Shown: positions 1 to 11,261 of the stretch, in pieces
How the letters are laid out: each line of letters begins with the position of its first letter
Position numbering within the stretch: the stretch's first letter is position 1
DNA from: Liopterus haemorrhoidalis
Lineage: Eukaryota > Arthropoda > Insecta > Coleoptera > Dytiscidae
Assembly (NCBI GenBank): GCA_963971575.1
Contig: OZ020619.1
Coordinates: forward strand, 22,016,813-22,080,812
Reading direction: 5' to 3'
DNA length: 64,000 bases
Made by a program: the position numbers and the translations under genes
The notes under the pieces: generated by a model
The model's input: only the letters and a program-made list of their open reading frames with translations
What the model was told of the DNA's origin: nothing
The model's database searches: none

Positions 1-439
1 TCCCTTATAATATAAATATTATCTTTGAAAACACTATTTTTCAATAGTTGGCCCAACTTTACTGAGACGAGACTCGTACATACAAAGTCTCTATATCGTT
101 TTATTAAGTTTTACCAGGACTTCCTATCTTCCGCTAGCTTCATTATCTTTAGCAAGATATTCCAATGAGGATGAAGAGATAATCACTTGAAATTAAACCA
201 ACAAACAAACCAAGGTCGCTCCGTTTTGGGGTAGGGCTGTTTTTTGAACGCGTAGTTATATGTTTGTAGCGGTTAAACGACTACTTTCCTTAACAAGTCA
301 GACTAATTAAAGGTAAATTTTATAAATTTTACAGTGTGCTAATCTCAAGAAGGTTTTTAGGTTATATATTCGGATGAACCATTGAATAAAAAGGTTAAAG
401 GAAGGAGGCTATATGAATTTTAACATATACATTTTCCTG

Positions 440-735
440 ACGGAAATTCAAACGCTGGTTCGATATCTCCCAGGTCCTTCGGATTTTTATCTTCCGATAT
501 TGTGCAGATAGCTCTGGGGTCGACTCAGCCTCAAGTATTTAATACTTAATAATAAGTACCTGTTCATTCATAGGTATCATAGGTTCATTCTGGATAATAG
601 GACCGGTCGAAACGTCACACTGACCACATGGCTTTCATATCTATGACCGGCGGTCTAGAAACGGAGAACTTACCTTCTGTGCCCCTTATACGCCTATCTA
701 GGCGTTGGGAACTTACTTTTATTATTTATTATTAT
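440..735 (+). repeat. tRNA-derived SINE (family A), copy 1
   Basis: This copy shares nearly all of its length with the minus-strand copy at 56130-56425. Shared landmarks are a box-B-like GGTTCGATAT near 460, the paired TTCGGATTTTTATCTTCCGA block, the GGACCGGTCGAAAC block, and the CGCCTATCTAGGCGTTGGGAA block before an A/T-rich tail of TTATTATT units. The tRNA-like head is decayed here, with no good box A. Such elements are transcribed by RNA polymerase III and moved by a LINE reverse transcriptase. It differs from the other copy by several indels, so it is old. Confidence 0.65.
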
Positions 736-871
736 TTCGTATTCAAAAGTGATTATTAACATTTATTTTGACAATTTAAAATATATTCATAATTTATAAA
801 TTATAAATAAAAGATATGGGTAAAATATATAATAATTATGCATTTAACCTGAAATTTGGTATCTTGTCAAA

Positions 872-942
872 ATGGTTAGTTGTACTGTTGGCGGCCGAGC
901 AAAAAAGCAAAATACAAAAACTGAAAGAAGTACTTTTCACTT
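872..942 (+). CDS. THAP-like first exon (partial, possibly dead)
   Basis: An ATG at 872 opens 23 codons reading MVSCTVGGRAKKQNTKTERS and then TFH. They end at a consensus donor, CACTT|GTAAGT, in phase 2. The pattern resembles the start of a THAP zinc-binding domain: Met-x-x-Cys, a Lys-rich stretch, then Ser/Thr-Phe-His before an expected Phe-Pro. If so, the second cysteine ligand, expected near residue 8, is replaced by glycine. I found no downstream exon that supplies Phe-Pro. THAP domains occur in host transcription factors and in P-element transposases, so this may be the head of a dead P-type element. Assignment is tentative. Confidence 0.3.
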
Positions 943-1957
943 GTAAGTACATATTTACTTACTATGTAATTGAATTAATGAGATTTTGGCGTACTGTCAT
1001 AATTTTCTACTATAAGTTATATATGTATTTATTTACTTGTGTATATCAATCATTTTATAATAATATATTACAGATGTATAGCAGTGTTTTATTTATTGTT
1101 TGTATCTCCTATCTTTAGCTTCTTTTGAAAATATCAGGATTGGTATTTTTTCTTTTTGTACCGATAACAATTATTTTAATAAATGGCCCTACGCCACTGT
1201 ATAGCAGGAAACTATTGTCCGCCATTTTGAAAGACCATCTTGGTTTTTCCAAATAGCATGTGATACTCCTTCCTTTAGTCTTTTTTTCAATGGGATATAT
1301 AAAGTACGTTTGGCATACTGTTGTCCATAATTTAACCAAACATAACAGAATACTTAAACTGTGCCATGTCTCAGATTTGTACAATCACCTCATACACTTC
1401 CAACTATGATACAACTTCTCCTTCAAAATGTTCGATCACAACAATATCAACTATAAAATTATAATTCTAAAGAACGCCTACTTTAATTCCTGGTTTTATT
1501 AAATTATCCAAGGAAGACAATATACATTTATATTTTCATTAAATTATAATAAATTAATTTAATTAATTTAATTTATAATTATAATTGTGTAGACAATGTG
1601 TCTATTCAAGGCGTTTAAAAAACCGCAAACGCTTAGCAGCTAACGTAAATGTGTTTTGGAACCATATAATATGGATCTTATTAAGTTAGGTGAACTTGAC
1701 CTTATTGTTACTAGAGAAGAGTCTAGTTTTAAAGTAAGAACCGGGCATTAAAGTAGATTTGTTGCTTGAAATATGTTTTTGATTTCCTGTTAATTCTATT
1801 TCCTCAAAAGCTAATTTACTTATTGATTCCTTATTGATACTGATTTAATATAAAACTTAATTCTTCTTATGTACTATCTGTTAGGTTCACTTTTAACCCG
1901 ACTCGCACAAATCTCCCATTTTACACTTTAGCCCCCCCCCCCCAGGAATGGAAAATC
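943..1957. other. AT-rich stretch, no gene recognised
   Basis: No coding pattern, repeat boundary or RNA gene could be supported. Open frames here are short and lack recognisable motifs. A run of ten or more C occurs near 1932-1943, just before a Helitron-type repeat. Confidence 0.5.
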
Positions 1958-1974
1958 ATATACTTATTTAATAA

Positions 1975-2499
1975 AAACTACATAACGTTTTGACTATTTT
2001 TAGCATGATGTCTGTTGGTCTGTCTGTCCGTCCGTCTGTCCGTCCGTCTGTCTGTCTGTCTGTGTACATGTGCAGAGCAAATTCGGCTGAAATGATTTTT
2101 ACGAAACTTCATATTTAAGCTTTTGACATCAATGCCACGAGTTGATCAACTTTTGGTAATAATTGGTTGACTGGAAATGGGAGTTTACTCGTGTCGATTT
2201 TAAGATTTTTGCGCATATTTAACTACAGAAAAATATTTCGAAAAAATTTATTTTACAAAAGTTGCTATAAAAGCAATAACTAACAACTTTTATTTGATAA
2301 AACGAAAAATTTTTGTTAAATTTTTCGAAATTTTTTCAATGTATCTATTTTTTCAGTAACGTTTCCATGGTCATGATAAAGAATATCTCTGTTAGAAAAT
2401 ATTAGGCCAAGTTATTTCTACTCTGCTGCTAGAATGTATTTTATGCAAGTACTTTGTAATGGCGGTGGTCGGTCCTGTGGTGGCCACAGCTGATTTTTT
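1975..2499 (+). repeat. R2 repeat (Helitron-type body), copy 1
   Basis: This is one of four plus-strand copies of a dispersed repeat (others at 29947-30560, 43872-44260 and 53581-54157). Shared blocks in order are ACATAACGTTTTGACTATTT, a GTCT-rich microsatellite (1999-2063), TGCAGAGCAAATTCG, TTTTGACATCAATG, GGGAGTTTACTCGTGTCG, AGTTGCTATAAAAGCAATAA, and the end TCCTGTGGTGGCCACAGCTG. The fullest copy lies inside a Helitron-like element at 53464-55111. No open frame is conserved between copies, so it is non-coding. Confidence 0.7.
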
Positions 2500-2734
2500 T
2501 ATTATTAAAAATTAAATTATAATCATAATTAAACTAATATATAAGCCCACTCCTGTCCATAGAAAACAATTATACATTTTTACTATTTTACGGATATTTT
2601 TTCGAAATGGACCACCCCCGATCAATTTTCTGTGTGCGCGCCTGACTCATAGTATCCGATTCATGCACTATCATCCGCCCAACATGTTGAGCTATTTTTT
2701 CATTTTTCATTCAGAAATTCGAAATAAGGTATTT

Positions 2735-2737
<3 letters not shown>

Positions 2738-2791
<54 letters not shown>
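2738..2791. repeat. (TA)n microsatellite
   Basis: An uninterrupted run of about 27 TA units. It is a likely length polymorphism and needs no protein function. Confidence 0.95.
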
Positions 2792-2794
<3 letters not shown>

Positions 2795-2959
2795 CTCAAT
2801 CAATATTAAATTCGATTTCAGACTGTATTATTTGAACTGATTCCAGAGATTTTGGAACTTGTCTCGTCGTAATTTTAGCTGATCAATTTTTTATTTTTAG
2901 AATCTAATTAATTAAATGTATCTCGTGATTGCTGATTGATGTTTGCGTTTGTTCTTCAG

Positions 2960-3050
2960 ATCCTTTCTTCGTAAGGGAAATACTAGAGACCCATTAGACA
3001 AATTTTTGTCTGTGGATGCAACTGGAATCACACCAGATAGATTGTTGTAA
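2960..3050 (+). CDS. Probable 3'-terminal coding exon of an unidentified host gene
   Basis: A pyrimidine-rich acceptor (TTTGTTCTTCAG, AG at 2958-2959) precedes an open frame that runs to TAA at 3048-3050. The first base completes the previous codon; then 29 codons begin SFLRKGNTRDPLDKFLSVDA and end GITPDRLL. The composition (charged, mixed polar and hydrophobic) and codon choice look like real protein and differ from neighbouring translations of AT-rich DNA. Two AATAAA signals follow at 3106-3111 and 3115-3120, a sensible 3' UTR length. Upstream exons would lie in the first 2.9 kb or beyond the left edge. I do not recognise the protein family, so no function is given. Confidence 0.5.
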
Positions 3051-3105
3051 TTGTTATTGTATTATAATTTATAATACTACTTACCTTGTACATACCTGTT
3101 GTGCA

Positions 3106-3120
3106 AATAAACAGAATAAA
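3106..3120 (+). terminator. Tandem poly(A) signals AATAAA
   Basis: Two AATAAA hexamers lie 56-70 bases after the stop codon of the exon ending at 3050. They are the expected cleavage and polyadenylation signals for that gene. A hAT-type element begins at 3164, only about 45 bases further on. Confidence 0.45.
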
Positions 3121-3163
3121 TAATAAGAATTATTGTCACTTAAAGCAACTGACAGATCATAAC

Positions 3164-4065
3164 CAGAGCCGGCGCTAGCTCCTTTGGCGCCCGGGGCAAA
3201 ACCAGCCAAACTACGCCCTTTTATTAAAATGTGTAGTGGTGTACCGAATGAGGGGATTGGGGTCACGTGCACCCACCTAAATTGTTATAGGACAACAATA
3301 TCAACCGATGTAGCAAATTTAACTCGAGAATTTCTGATCCGATTTTCATGCTTTTATTATTTTTTCTTTTTTTTTTTTCTTTGTGTAGCAGTTATATCAT
3401 TTGGTTAGGTTTTCGGCTGTTTTATTAAAACCGTTTCAGTAGTTAAAATGAAATAGGTGAGCGTGGGTGAATTAAAATTAATGTTTTCCGTTCGTATTTA
3501 ACGTCAGCGGCAAAGTTAGTACACGATTCATGCACTACTCAGAAGGCGCCGGGTCACCCCTAAAGATAACTGGCGTTTTTTTTCGGAGTCTATGCTTCTG
3601 GAAAGGGAAATTCTATGTAGCGTGTTCGCGCGTCAGTTCTAGCAACAACTTTTACCTGCTAGCGCCTAATAATACAACTAAAAACATTGTTTTTAAAGAG
3701 ACACTCTGATAAGTAATCCTATTCAGTTTAATCCTGGCCTTTCACATGTTTATAGTATTGTCTTCTCTCCTACCATGTAATTACCCAATTAACTTATTAC
3801 GAGTAAGTAAGTTGTACGTTCCAAATAACGTCAATAATAACGAACTGACCCCGAGCGACAGCTAATAAATACATATATTGATATAGAAATAAAAATTTAT
3901 ATCTTTGTTCCAAACAAAAATACGTGCAATCATATTTTACAACCCCCTTCAGAAATTGCTAGGTATGCTACTGAGGATATGTACATTTGAGCGCTCGTTT
4001 TGGCGCCCCTAATTCGTGGCGCCCTGGGTCTGTACCCCTGTTGCCTCTGTCTTTCACTGCCGCTG
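3164..4065. mobile_element. Non-autonomous hAT-type element, 902 bp, perfect 8-bp TSD
   Basis: The 8-bp sequence ATCATAAC flanks it on both sides (3156-3163 and 4066-4073), the target-site length of the hAT superfamily. The left end reads CAGAGCCGGCGC and the right end, reverse-complemented, CAGCGGCAGTG. Subterminal GGCGCC blocks occur near both ends. No transposase frame is present, so it would depend on a hAT transposase from elsewhere. It sits just after the poly(A) signals of the exon at 2960-3050. Confidence 0.75.
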
Positions 4066-4073
4066 ATCATAAC

Positions 4074-4790
4074 AAATACCTAACCTCTTCCTGGAATCCT
4101 CGAACTGCAAGCACTAGGATAAAAGGTACAACACAGACAAATATGCATTACACGCCTCACAAATAAAAACATCTCTTTTCCTCGGTAGATATATCCTTGG
4201 GTTCACTAGCAAAGGCCTATACAAAGCACTCTGATGGCAACTAAAAAAGTATCATAGTAAATCATAGTATATAATAATAATCAGAACCATGTTATTAATG
4301 AACATAATCTAAACATTTCTTAATTGTGTGCCTATTTAATATAGGTTGTAACCACAATAAATAAACGCTACTAAATCAGAATGATACAACAATAATTCAA
4401 GGTTAGGGTATTCAAAAAGTAAATCACTGTATGAAGTAATCGCCTCGCCTACTCAGACATATCCGTAATAACTTAAGTTGTCCGCTGTTCATGGCTGAAA
4501 AATAAAACTCAAATTCTACCAACCTGTTAATGATGTAATATGTGAATCATAATGGACGATTGATCGACTAAGTAAGATCAAGTATTGTGTTATTAACTTA
4601 TTTACATTATTATGAGTACAGATGACACTTGTACAAAGTGGTTGCTCATTTCTGGTCAGGGGCCTACCCCATTATGGTCCAATGACTTCTATCTTTCATT
4701 TCGCTTCATCATAACTGGTCAGCTATTTCTTTTATTTCATATTGCTATCTAGTTATTTGTCGACCCCTCTAACTTGTATGGCTCAGTGAC
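4074..4790. other. AT-rich stretch, no gene recognised
   Basis: No supported features. Minus-strand LINE similarity begins to the right of about 4800. Confidence 0.4.
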
Positions 4791-4799
4791 AGCCAGTTT

Positions 4800-5176
4800 G
4801 TAATTTATTTTATACATTTTCAATCCGATTATCGCATAACGCAAAATATCATCGATAACACTTGTTTTCTGTCGTATTTTGCCATACTTCTTTATTCTTA
4901 GCAAGGCCTTTTCCATCGTGTTTTGGCAAATTTTCAGCTTATTAACTTGTTTGTTGCTAAATAACCATGTTTGGAAGTCATAGATGGGAATGGTGAAGGT
5001 ATTACATTTGTTTTTTATGATGATAGATTGAACTTAATTATTTTCTTCAGTCACCAGAATTTCTTCTAACCTTGAGCGATTCTTCTGCCAAGTTCTTTTT
5101 CTTACTGGTCTTAGTATGATATCCTTTAGAATTAAATTATCCGTCCCATATATACCGGATCTTCTAAATAGATGAA
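4800..5176 (-). pseudogene. RTE/CR1-like LINE relic, RT thumb region (left part)
   Basis: On the minus strand, broken frames read segments such as YDFQTWLFSNKQVNKL and TMEKALLRIKKYGKIRQKT. This matches the layout of the reverse-transcriptase C-terminal region in RTE-like LINEs (a Trp-x-Leu-Thr-Lys segment, then a Met-Glu-Arg/Lys helix and Arg-x-x-Thr-Lys-Val). The upstream RT palm lies across the inserted hAT-type element (5185-6092), at 6093-6490. Multiple stops and shifts show it is dead. Confidence 0.55.
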
Positions 5177-5184
5177 GTCTAGAC

Positions 5185-6092
5185 CAGCTTTCCTCAATCT
5201 TTGGGTCGCGAAGACGTCAGGGAAATTAAAAAAAATAGCTGCCGGGTAAAATATTAATAAATAGCTTAATAAAAACACTCATATTAATAAGAATATAATA
5301 ATTCATTATAGTAAACTTAAAGAATAATGAAATCGGACTATAATATGTCTTATTTTGTAATACGTAACTAAGAGGGAAACTTCATTTTTTATGTTGCATA
5401 TTTATAATATCATCTTAGGGTGGTAATTCTAAAATGGCACCTTTCAAAATATTTGACATGTCAATCATAATATTGCCATATCAATCGCAATTTGGACATG
5501 TCAGTTTGGTATCTGACATATGTAGATTTTGAGTGAATATAACTTCAGTATAATGAACTAACCTAACTTACGCAGAAATTAAAAAGCCAGATTTACATGT
5601 TCACATGGTTCCATAAAAGTTTATTTACACCACAACAGTCACCAATGTAACCAGAGCTATGGTCTATTTCAAAGTAGAAAAATGTGTGTAAGAAGATAGG
5701 AGATGTTTGTCGTTGCTTCGGATTGGTTTAGAACGTCATCCCTATTACACTGTTAAAATATTGTTTTTAGTCCAAGTTGACAGATGTTCAGTGTCGTACG
5801 TGATGTTAGTTTGTTTTTTTTCTTTAAATTTTATATACATACCTGAAATGAAATTCTAAATAATCTATTTTTATAATTTTTGGTTGCATTTAGTACAGAA
5901 ATATCTTACTTGAAAAGAAAATACTTTTTCGGCAATTAACAAAAGGGTTTAAAATTTTAAATTAAAAATTAGAAGTTCTATCAAGTTGATATTTTTGATT
6001 TTATATTAACAATTATAAAATAAACAATTGGGTCGCAGTATGACTTCAAAGAAATATGTAGGGTCTTGCGGCAAAAAGGTTGAGAAACGCTG
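5185..6092. mobile_element. Non-autonomous hAT-type element, 908 bp, inserted in a LINE
   Basis: It is flanked by GTCTAGAC (5177-5184) and GTTTAGAC (6093-6100), a 7-of-8 target duplication. Terminal inverted repeats are CAGCTTTCCTCAATCTTTGG on the left and, reverse-complemented, CAGCGTTTCTCAACCTTTTT on the right, a form common among hAT elements. There is no transposase frame. It splits a minus-strand LINE relic, which continues on both sides, so it is the younger insertion. Confidence 0.8.
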
Positions 6093-6099
6093 GTTTAGA

Positions 6100-6490
6100 C
6101 TGTCCAAAATAATTTTATTTTTCTATTTGTTAGTCTTTAACATTGTTTTACTTTCATTAATGTCATTACACATTCTTAGCAATAGAAACTAAGTGATTGG
6201 CACATTGCTTGTAGTTCTTTTGTTGTATTTGCGAAGACCAAGACATCACCCGCATAACGGACATTTGTTAGCCTTTTTCTTTGGTGGAAAAGTTTGGAGG
6301 TCTTACTCCCCTCTGAAGTATGCACATTGACCCTGCTACTATCAATTTTATTTTTCAACTTCTTTATCAACAAATGGATTTAATTAATTTTATGTTGCCA
6401 TAATCTGTTCTGCACTCTTCGAATGCCCTGTAAATCAGTAAATGCTCGATAGAATCGAAGGTCTTACGACCATGTAGATGATTTGCTCAA
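6100..6490 (-). pseudogene. RTE/CR1-like LINE relic, RT palm region (right part)
   Basis: Minus-strand translation gives KTFDSIEHLLIYRAFEECRT near 6480-6390 (the palm motif with the first catalytic Asp). It then gives RLTNVRYAGDVLVFANTTKE near 6290-6220, where the FADD catalytic box has become YAGD. Loss of the second Asp, plus shifts between the two blocks, shows a dead polymerase. It joins the thumb-like segment at 4800-5176 once the hAT-type element is removed. Confidence 0.7.
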
Positions 6491-6719
6491 TAGGTATATT
6501 GTTAGAACTATTCAATATTCTTTTCTTTGCGAAGCTATAATGATGGACATTTTCAAGACTAATAGAACATCGAGGTAGAAGAGCCGCGCCTCTCATCCAT
6601 ACAGTAACGCAAGAAGCATGATAACTTTGTAAACTACCTACTATAATTTTGTGCTTTTCGATCGATTATTGTATACTCGGCTAAGAACAAGAAACGTTAA
6701 GTCCTATTTGAACAATTCT

Positions 6720-7190
6720 GAGAGGCAATGTGTATCTGAGAGGCACTCTCTCTAGATACACATTGAGTTGTGGTTTTAGATGTGGTTAGTATTTCTACAC
6801 TTACGCATTACTTGGTAATAGAAATAATAATCGATTTAATGCCTTGTAATGACAAATTAGAATAGTAATTGTTAAAATTATTTATAAAAATATGTATTTT
6901 TTCTAACATCGATTATATTTAAATTGTTTTTATTAGTAGTATTTTACAGTTATGTTTTTATGCTACAGTGAGGTCATTAGGTGGGGCATCTAAATATAAA
7001 CATACGAATAATAAATGTCAATGGTTTTAGATAACTAGATAAATACAAGAAGGTGACAAATCACAATAATAATCATTGTTTAGTTTTACCCAATAAGTTA
7101 TATCTCTCAGACACTTCTCGGAATTTCTGTCTAAAAAATATTTAATATTATGCTGACAATACGAAACCGGAATGAAAAGTTAAAGAGATA
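6720..7190. other. AT-rich stretch, no gene recognised
   Basis: Low-complexity AT-rich DNA between a LINE relic and a mariner relic. A short imperfect inverted repeat around TGTATCTGAGAGGCACTCTC (6728-6770) is the only structure noticed. Confidence 0.4.
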
Positions 7191-7204
7191 AAGCTGATAA
7201 AATT

Positions 7205-7800
7205 TAATATGTGAGATTATATTCGTTCACATGGAAGATATCCGCAAGATGGATGCTCTTTGCAGAGAACAAACTCATTCAATGTCAACTTTCTCAGGAT
7301 GGTTTGGATAGGTGTAATAAAAATCTGGTGGATTTTTTACATCGCTTCGTAACCATGGATGAAACATGGATCCAATACTATACGTGGATTCATCGCGGTT
7401 TTCCTACTCCAAGGAAAACAAAAGCGATCCCATCAGCCGGAAAGATCATCGCTTCCATTGTTTTGGACGCGGAAAGAATCTTATATATAGACTCTCTCCT
7501 AATGGGCCAAACAATTAACTAACAATACAATGTTAACCTTCTTGATCGTTTGTTGAATTGGTTTGGTCAGAAAATTATAAGGAAATCCTCTACTATCATG
7601 ACAATGCACCTGCCCATTCCAGCGGAATTTCAACTTGAAAACTGTAAGTATGAAGTAGTTGGTCCTCCACCTTATTCGTCAGATTTACACCCTCCGACTT
7701 CAACCTCTCTTACCTAATAAGAAATCTAGCTGGAAAGAGATTTCGGTTAAATGAAGAGGTTAATATAGATGCTCCTGCATCACTGGACTAAGTGTACAGA
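7205..7800 (+). pseudogene. mariner transposase relic
   Basis: The translated remnant covers the middle and C-terminal catalytic core of a mariner (DD34D) transposase. It runs from KISARW through HRFVTMDETWIQYYT (first catalytic Asp), a KAIPSAGKIIASI block, then in shifted frames YYHDNAPAHS (second Asp) and a remnant of the PPYSPDLAPSD block in which the expected residues are partly lost (PPPYSSDLHPP). The N-terminal helix-turn-helix and the start are missing. At least two frameshifts and several stops make it non-functional. No terminal repeats were identified. It is not closely related to the Mos1-like copy at 32251-33535. Confidence 0.75.
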
Positions 7801-8040
7801 ATAAGAGGTGATTATGTAAAGAAATAAAAATTAAATTAAAATAATAAAATATTCCTTCGGTTTCATTCGCACTACTTGATCACACTCATAAAAACAGCTC
7901 AAAAAAAACTCACATAACTCGTGATAACGATTTTAGTCTGTGATTTATGTGATATTTATTTATTTTAATGTTTAATTTTAAAACTATTTGTTCAATTATT
8001 TTATTAATGTACATCAGAGGAGACTCTTAGTATTTACTCC

Positions 8041-8075
8041 CTTGAAAAAGGTCTAAAAAATTAGACCGAAATATC
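8041..8075 (+). other. Hammerhead-core-like motif
   Basis: Order of parts: TTGAAAA (a decayed CTGATGA), a 7-bp stem GGTCTAA / TTAGACC closed by AAAA, then GAAA at 8068-8071. The same order appears in the fold-back elements at 17.9, 35.8 and 55.5 kb. The consensus G at the core and the cleavage-site U-H are not evident, so catalytic activity is doubtful. It may mark the 3' end of a Penelope-like element. Confidence 0.35.
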
Positions 8076-8224
8076 GGGTACTAGTAAAATTTGAGTTTAC
8101 TTTTCTCCACCGCTATTCCCAAAAACATTCATAATTAAATTATATATATATATAGGTATACAATTATTTTTTTAATGATACCCAAATCTTTTATTCGTTT
8201 TCTTTTAATAACCACTAGCTGCTA

Positions 8225-9000
8225 TTTCAAATATTAACGAAGACCTTCAGTCATTGCGTAACGCATCTACAGACCATAACCTAATTATTACCCCTACAAA
8301 ATCTTTGGTTCAAGGAACGATCAGAATTTATTGAAGCCAGCTTGCAAACTTGGGGAGGGGTTTATGGACGGGTCTGCTCTGACAATATCCGACAGCGCGA
8401 AGAATTTGAGGTTGCTTTTTGATGATAAATTAAAGTTCTCTCAGCATATCAGTTTCATAGTAAGAACAGCCTACTTTAAGTTAAAGATCCTGAACAGACA
8501 ATACCTCTGAACCAGACAATTAGGCTAAAATTATGCGACTCCCTTGTATTGAGTCTGTTTATTTATGGTAGTGTAGTTTACGGACAAAGCCTACTTGCGG
8601 CTGATATAAAAAAAAAATCAGACGGTCCAAAATTCATGTTTGCGCTTTATCTATGGTGTACCAAGGCGCTCCCATGTCTCCTCTTACCTTCACTTGTCTA
8701 CATGGCGGAACATGAAACAAAAAAGGCTTTCTCATTCTCTTGTATTTTATCATTAAGTGTTAATTCTCCAAACTCCCCCTTATTTGTACAACAAAATCAC
8801 CTTCAGATCTGATGTACATAATGTTAATATAAGATTTAAGGGTACCCTTTCTCCACCTTACAAAACTGCAACATTTAAACATAGCTTTTCATTTGACATT
8901 TGCGCTAAATATAATATTATTCCTGAGAACCTTAAATCTTTTAGCTTAATCTCTTTTAAAAAACTTATAAAGAAGCTCATCTGGGATAAAATTTTATAAA
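8225..9000 (+). pseudogene. LINE ORF2 C-terminal relic
   Basis: Broken frames read INEDLQSLRNASTDHNLIIT, then KNLRLLFDDKLKFSQHISFI, then LCDSLVLSLFIYGSVVYGQS, and finally FKHSFSFDICAKYNIIPENL followed by KSFSLISFKKLIKKLIW. These follow the order of the reverse-transcriptase thumb and tail in Jockey/CR1-group LINEs, downstream of the catalytic FADD box, which is missing. Four or more frame changes separate the blocks. The 3' UTR that follows (9001-9413) holds several perfect hairpins and ends in AAAATT repeats. Confidence 0.7.
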
Positions 9001-9094
9001 AATGTATAAAAGCTTATAAAAGTCTTAACTTCTAATAGGTTCATCTTGCCCTTTTAATTTCATGTTATTTTCTTACTTAATTCTGCCCAAGTTA

Positions 9095-9292
9095 GGGAAT
9101 GTTATACGTAACATTCCCATAGACCAACATTGAAGCGTGTAGATACGTCTACACGCTTCAATGTTGGTCATGACAATTGTGGAATTGTCAATAGCAAAGA
9201 ACCCTGGTGCTGTTAATATGTGTTATATTTATATTTTTATACTTTTTGGGGTCTCATGAGGAAGAACAGTCTTTGTATTCTTACAAAGACTG
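9095..9292 (+). other. Cluster of perfect hairpins in a LINE 3' end
   Basis: Three perfect inverted repeats lie within 200 bases. 9095-9118 has a 10-bp stem and TACG loop. 9122-9169 has a 22-bp stem and again a TACG loop. 9267-9292 has an 11-bp stem and TTCT loop. They follow the LINE relic at 8225-9000. Structured 3' ends can be recognised by the LINE's own polymerase; that role is inferred here. Survival without mismatches in a decayed element is surprising. Confidence 0.7.
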
Positions 9293-9421
9293 ATCATGGG
9301 CCTTTATCCATTGTATAAATTATTAATATTATTATTATTTGTAAAAAAAAAATCTAACTATTTAATCTTGTGCTTTGGGTATAAATAAATAAGTTAAAAT
9401 TAAAATTAAAATAGTTCGCAT

Positions 9422-10329
9422 CAGTGGCGCAGCCAAGGGGGAGTCTGGGCCCCTCCCAGGACCAGCAGATTACACGGCGCTGCTCGGAGAGTTGAAGATA
9501 AAATTTGTTAACCACAACTGTAGTTAAGGTTTAAATGACTTCATTGTAAACAATATTGGCATTTTTTATTTATTATTATTTTTTTTTTTTTCGTTTGAAT
9601 AAACATTTTTTTAAGATTGCCTACTCTTGATAGGGGCCGTTATTGTTCAAGTGAAAATACATCACTTTCCAAATATGCTCCAACGAATTATATGAAGGGG
9701 ACCATTGATCCTTTTTCCCCCTGACACATCGACTAAAACATGCGCCCAGTCAAATGATAAAACTGTTTTGAACAACTAATTTCTCGATTCAAATAAGATA
9801 AAGTGGAAATCTGACTTCGGTATAACCTTCACACGAGTCTGTTCGTTCGGTACAAATTGTGGCCAAGCTGCTGATTTAGAGAACTGAACATAAGTAAGAA
9901 AAATATTGAGACTTCAAAAATATATCCCGCGAAAAATATAAATAAATATGTATTTATCGAAGAAAAAATCAAGTGAAAGTTTTTGATACATGGATTAACA
10001 ATTACATTTTTTTATCAACAAATAATGGAATTATTATTTGATATAAACATCAATAAACAACAGCGGTGTCGAACTGATTTGGGTCGCAGTCTACTTTACA
10101 TACAAAATGATAAGCAGTGACGGAACTTTAAACATCCCGAAGGGTTTCTTGACATTTACAGAAAATGGGAACTTTACATTTTTAAATATATTTTTCTCCT
10201 AAATAAGCTCAAGTGATTTTGATTACCGCTTCAGGGGCCACAAAAAATAAGGTTGAGGGCCGTATGCGGCCCGCGTGCCCTCTAAATTTGATCCGGCCCT
10301 CCCCAAGCAAAATCCTGGCTGCGCCACTG
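9422..10329. mobile_element. Non-autonomous hAT-type element, 908 bp, perfect 8-bp TSD
   Basis: The perfect target duplication GTTCGCAT flanks both ends (9414-9421, 10330-10337). Ends are CAGTGGCGCAGCCA on the left and its reverse complement TGGCTGCGCCACTG on the right. It was inserted right at the AAAATT-rich tail of the LINE relic. Inside, about 9790-10030 resembles the abundant R1 repeat (a degenerate AAATTGTGGCCAAGCTGCT block). No transposase is encoded. Confidence 0.85.
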
Positions 10330-10337
10330 GTTCGCAT

Positions 10338-11260
10338 GTACAGCCAATCAGGTCAGAAATTTAAAGTATACTGACTTAGCTCTAAATACGTAACACATAT
10401 TTCTTTTATATACCTTAGTAAACATGTTTCATATTTCTATTAAATATTATTATTAAATAAAAATATTAGAAATGTTATTTGACGTGACAGGATATTCTTC
10501 CAAGACTAATTTATTAGATTTTACAACCAATATAACCTATGAAAAAAAAAAATAGTTATACGCTTTTTGTACATAAGTTATTTGGATGGATTAATATACC
10601 TATACGTAAAAAGTTACATTGCATGTTGCAAAAAAATATATATACAACCATCATCCGTGTAATTATATTGTTACTATTATGTTACCACTAATTAATGTGT
10701 TTTTAAATATGCATGACTATTACACGGTACTTGTTAAATAATTTTACAATAAAATAATTATTAAAGTCGTGAACCTAATTGTGCAAAAAGCGGAAAATCG
10801 GAAAGTATTTTATAAACGGCTATAAAATATTTATGTGTGTTGTTTAGTTTAAAATAAAAATATGTATGGTAGAAAGTTAATGTATTAAAACAATTAACCA
10901 CCTACACTCAAACGCCAGGCGCTGAGTGTATTGACAAAAAAAAAAAAAATTTAAATCAACAAATATAAAATTCATTTTATGCTGATCTACAATTTTTGGT
11001 GTTTCAACGTTCCCAATTATTATTATTTTTTTTTTCAAATTATTCTGTTTCGATTTACACTTTATGGATTTCCAGCTGTTTAATCTCGTGGTGGAGATGG
11101 TTGTAAGAAAAATCTTTATATAAATATACTAATCATTTAAATCTACAGTTTGTTACGTGCACATTTGGACGACTTAATATTATCTTTAACGTGCTTAAAT
11201 TCTACAACGTACTGTATTCTAAAATCAGTGTTGTAATGTATCTATACTCTATCTCTGAAA
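10338..11260. other. AT-rich stretch, no gene recognised
   Basis: No coding signal. One small hairpin (TACACTCA stem) at 10913-10940 is the only structure noticed. Confidence 0.4.
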
Positions 11261-11261
11261 G

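Noticed and set aside
1999..2063. GTCT/GTCC array as a CRISPR or regulatory array
   Set aside because: It is a simple tetranucleotide tract that recurs at the same place in every R2 copy.
3164..10329. Three hAT-type elements of 902, 908 and 908 bp as one family
   Set aside because: Ends and interiors do not align, so the equal lengths look like coincidence.
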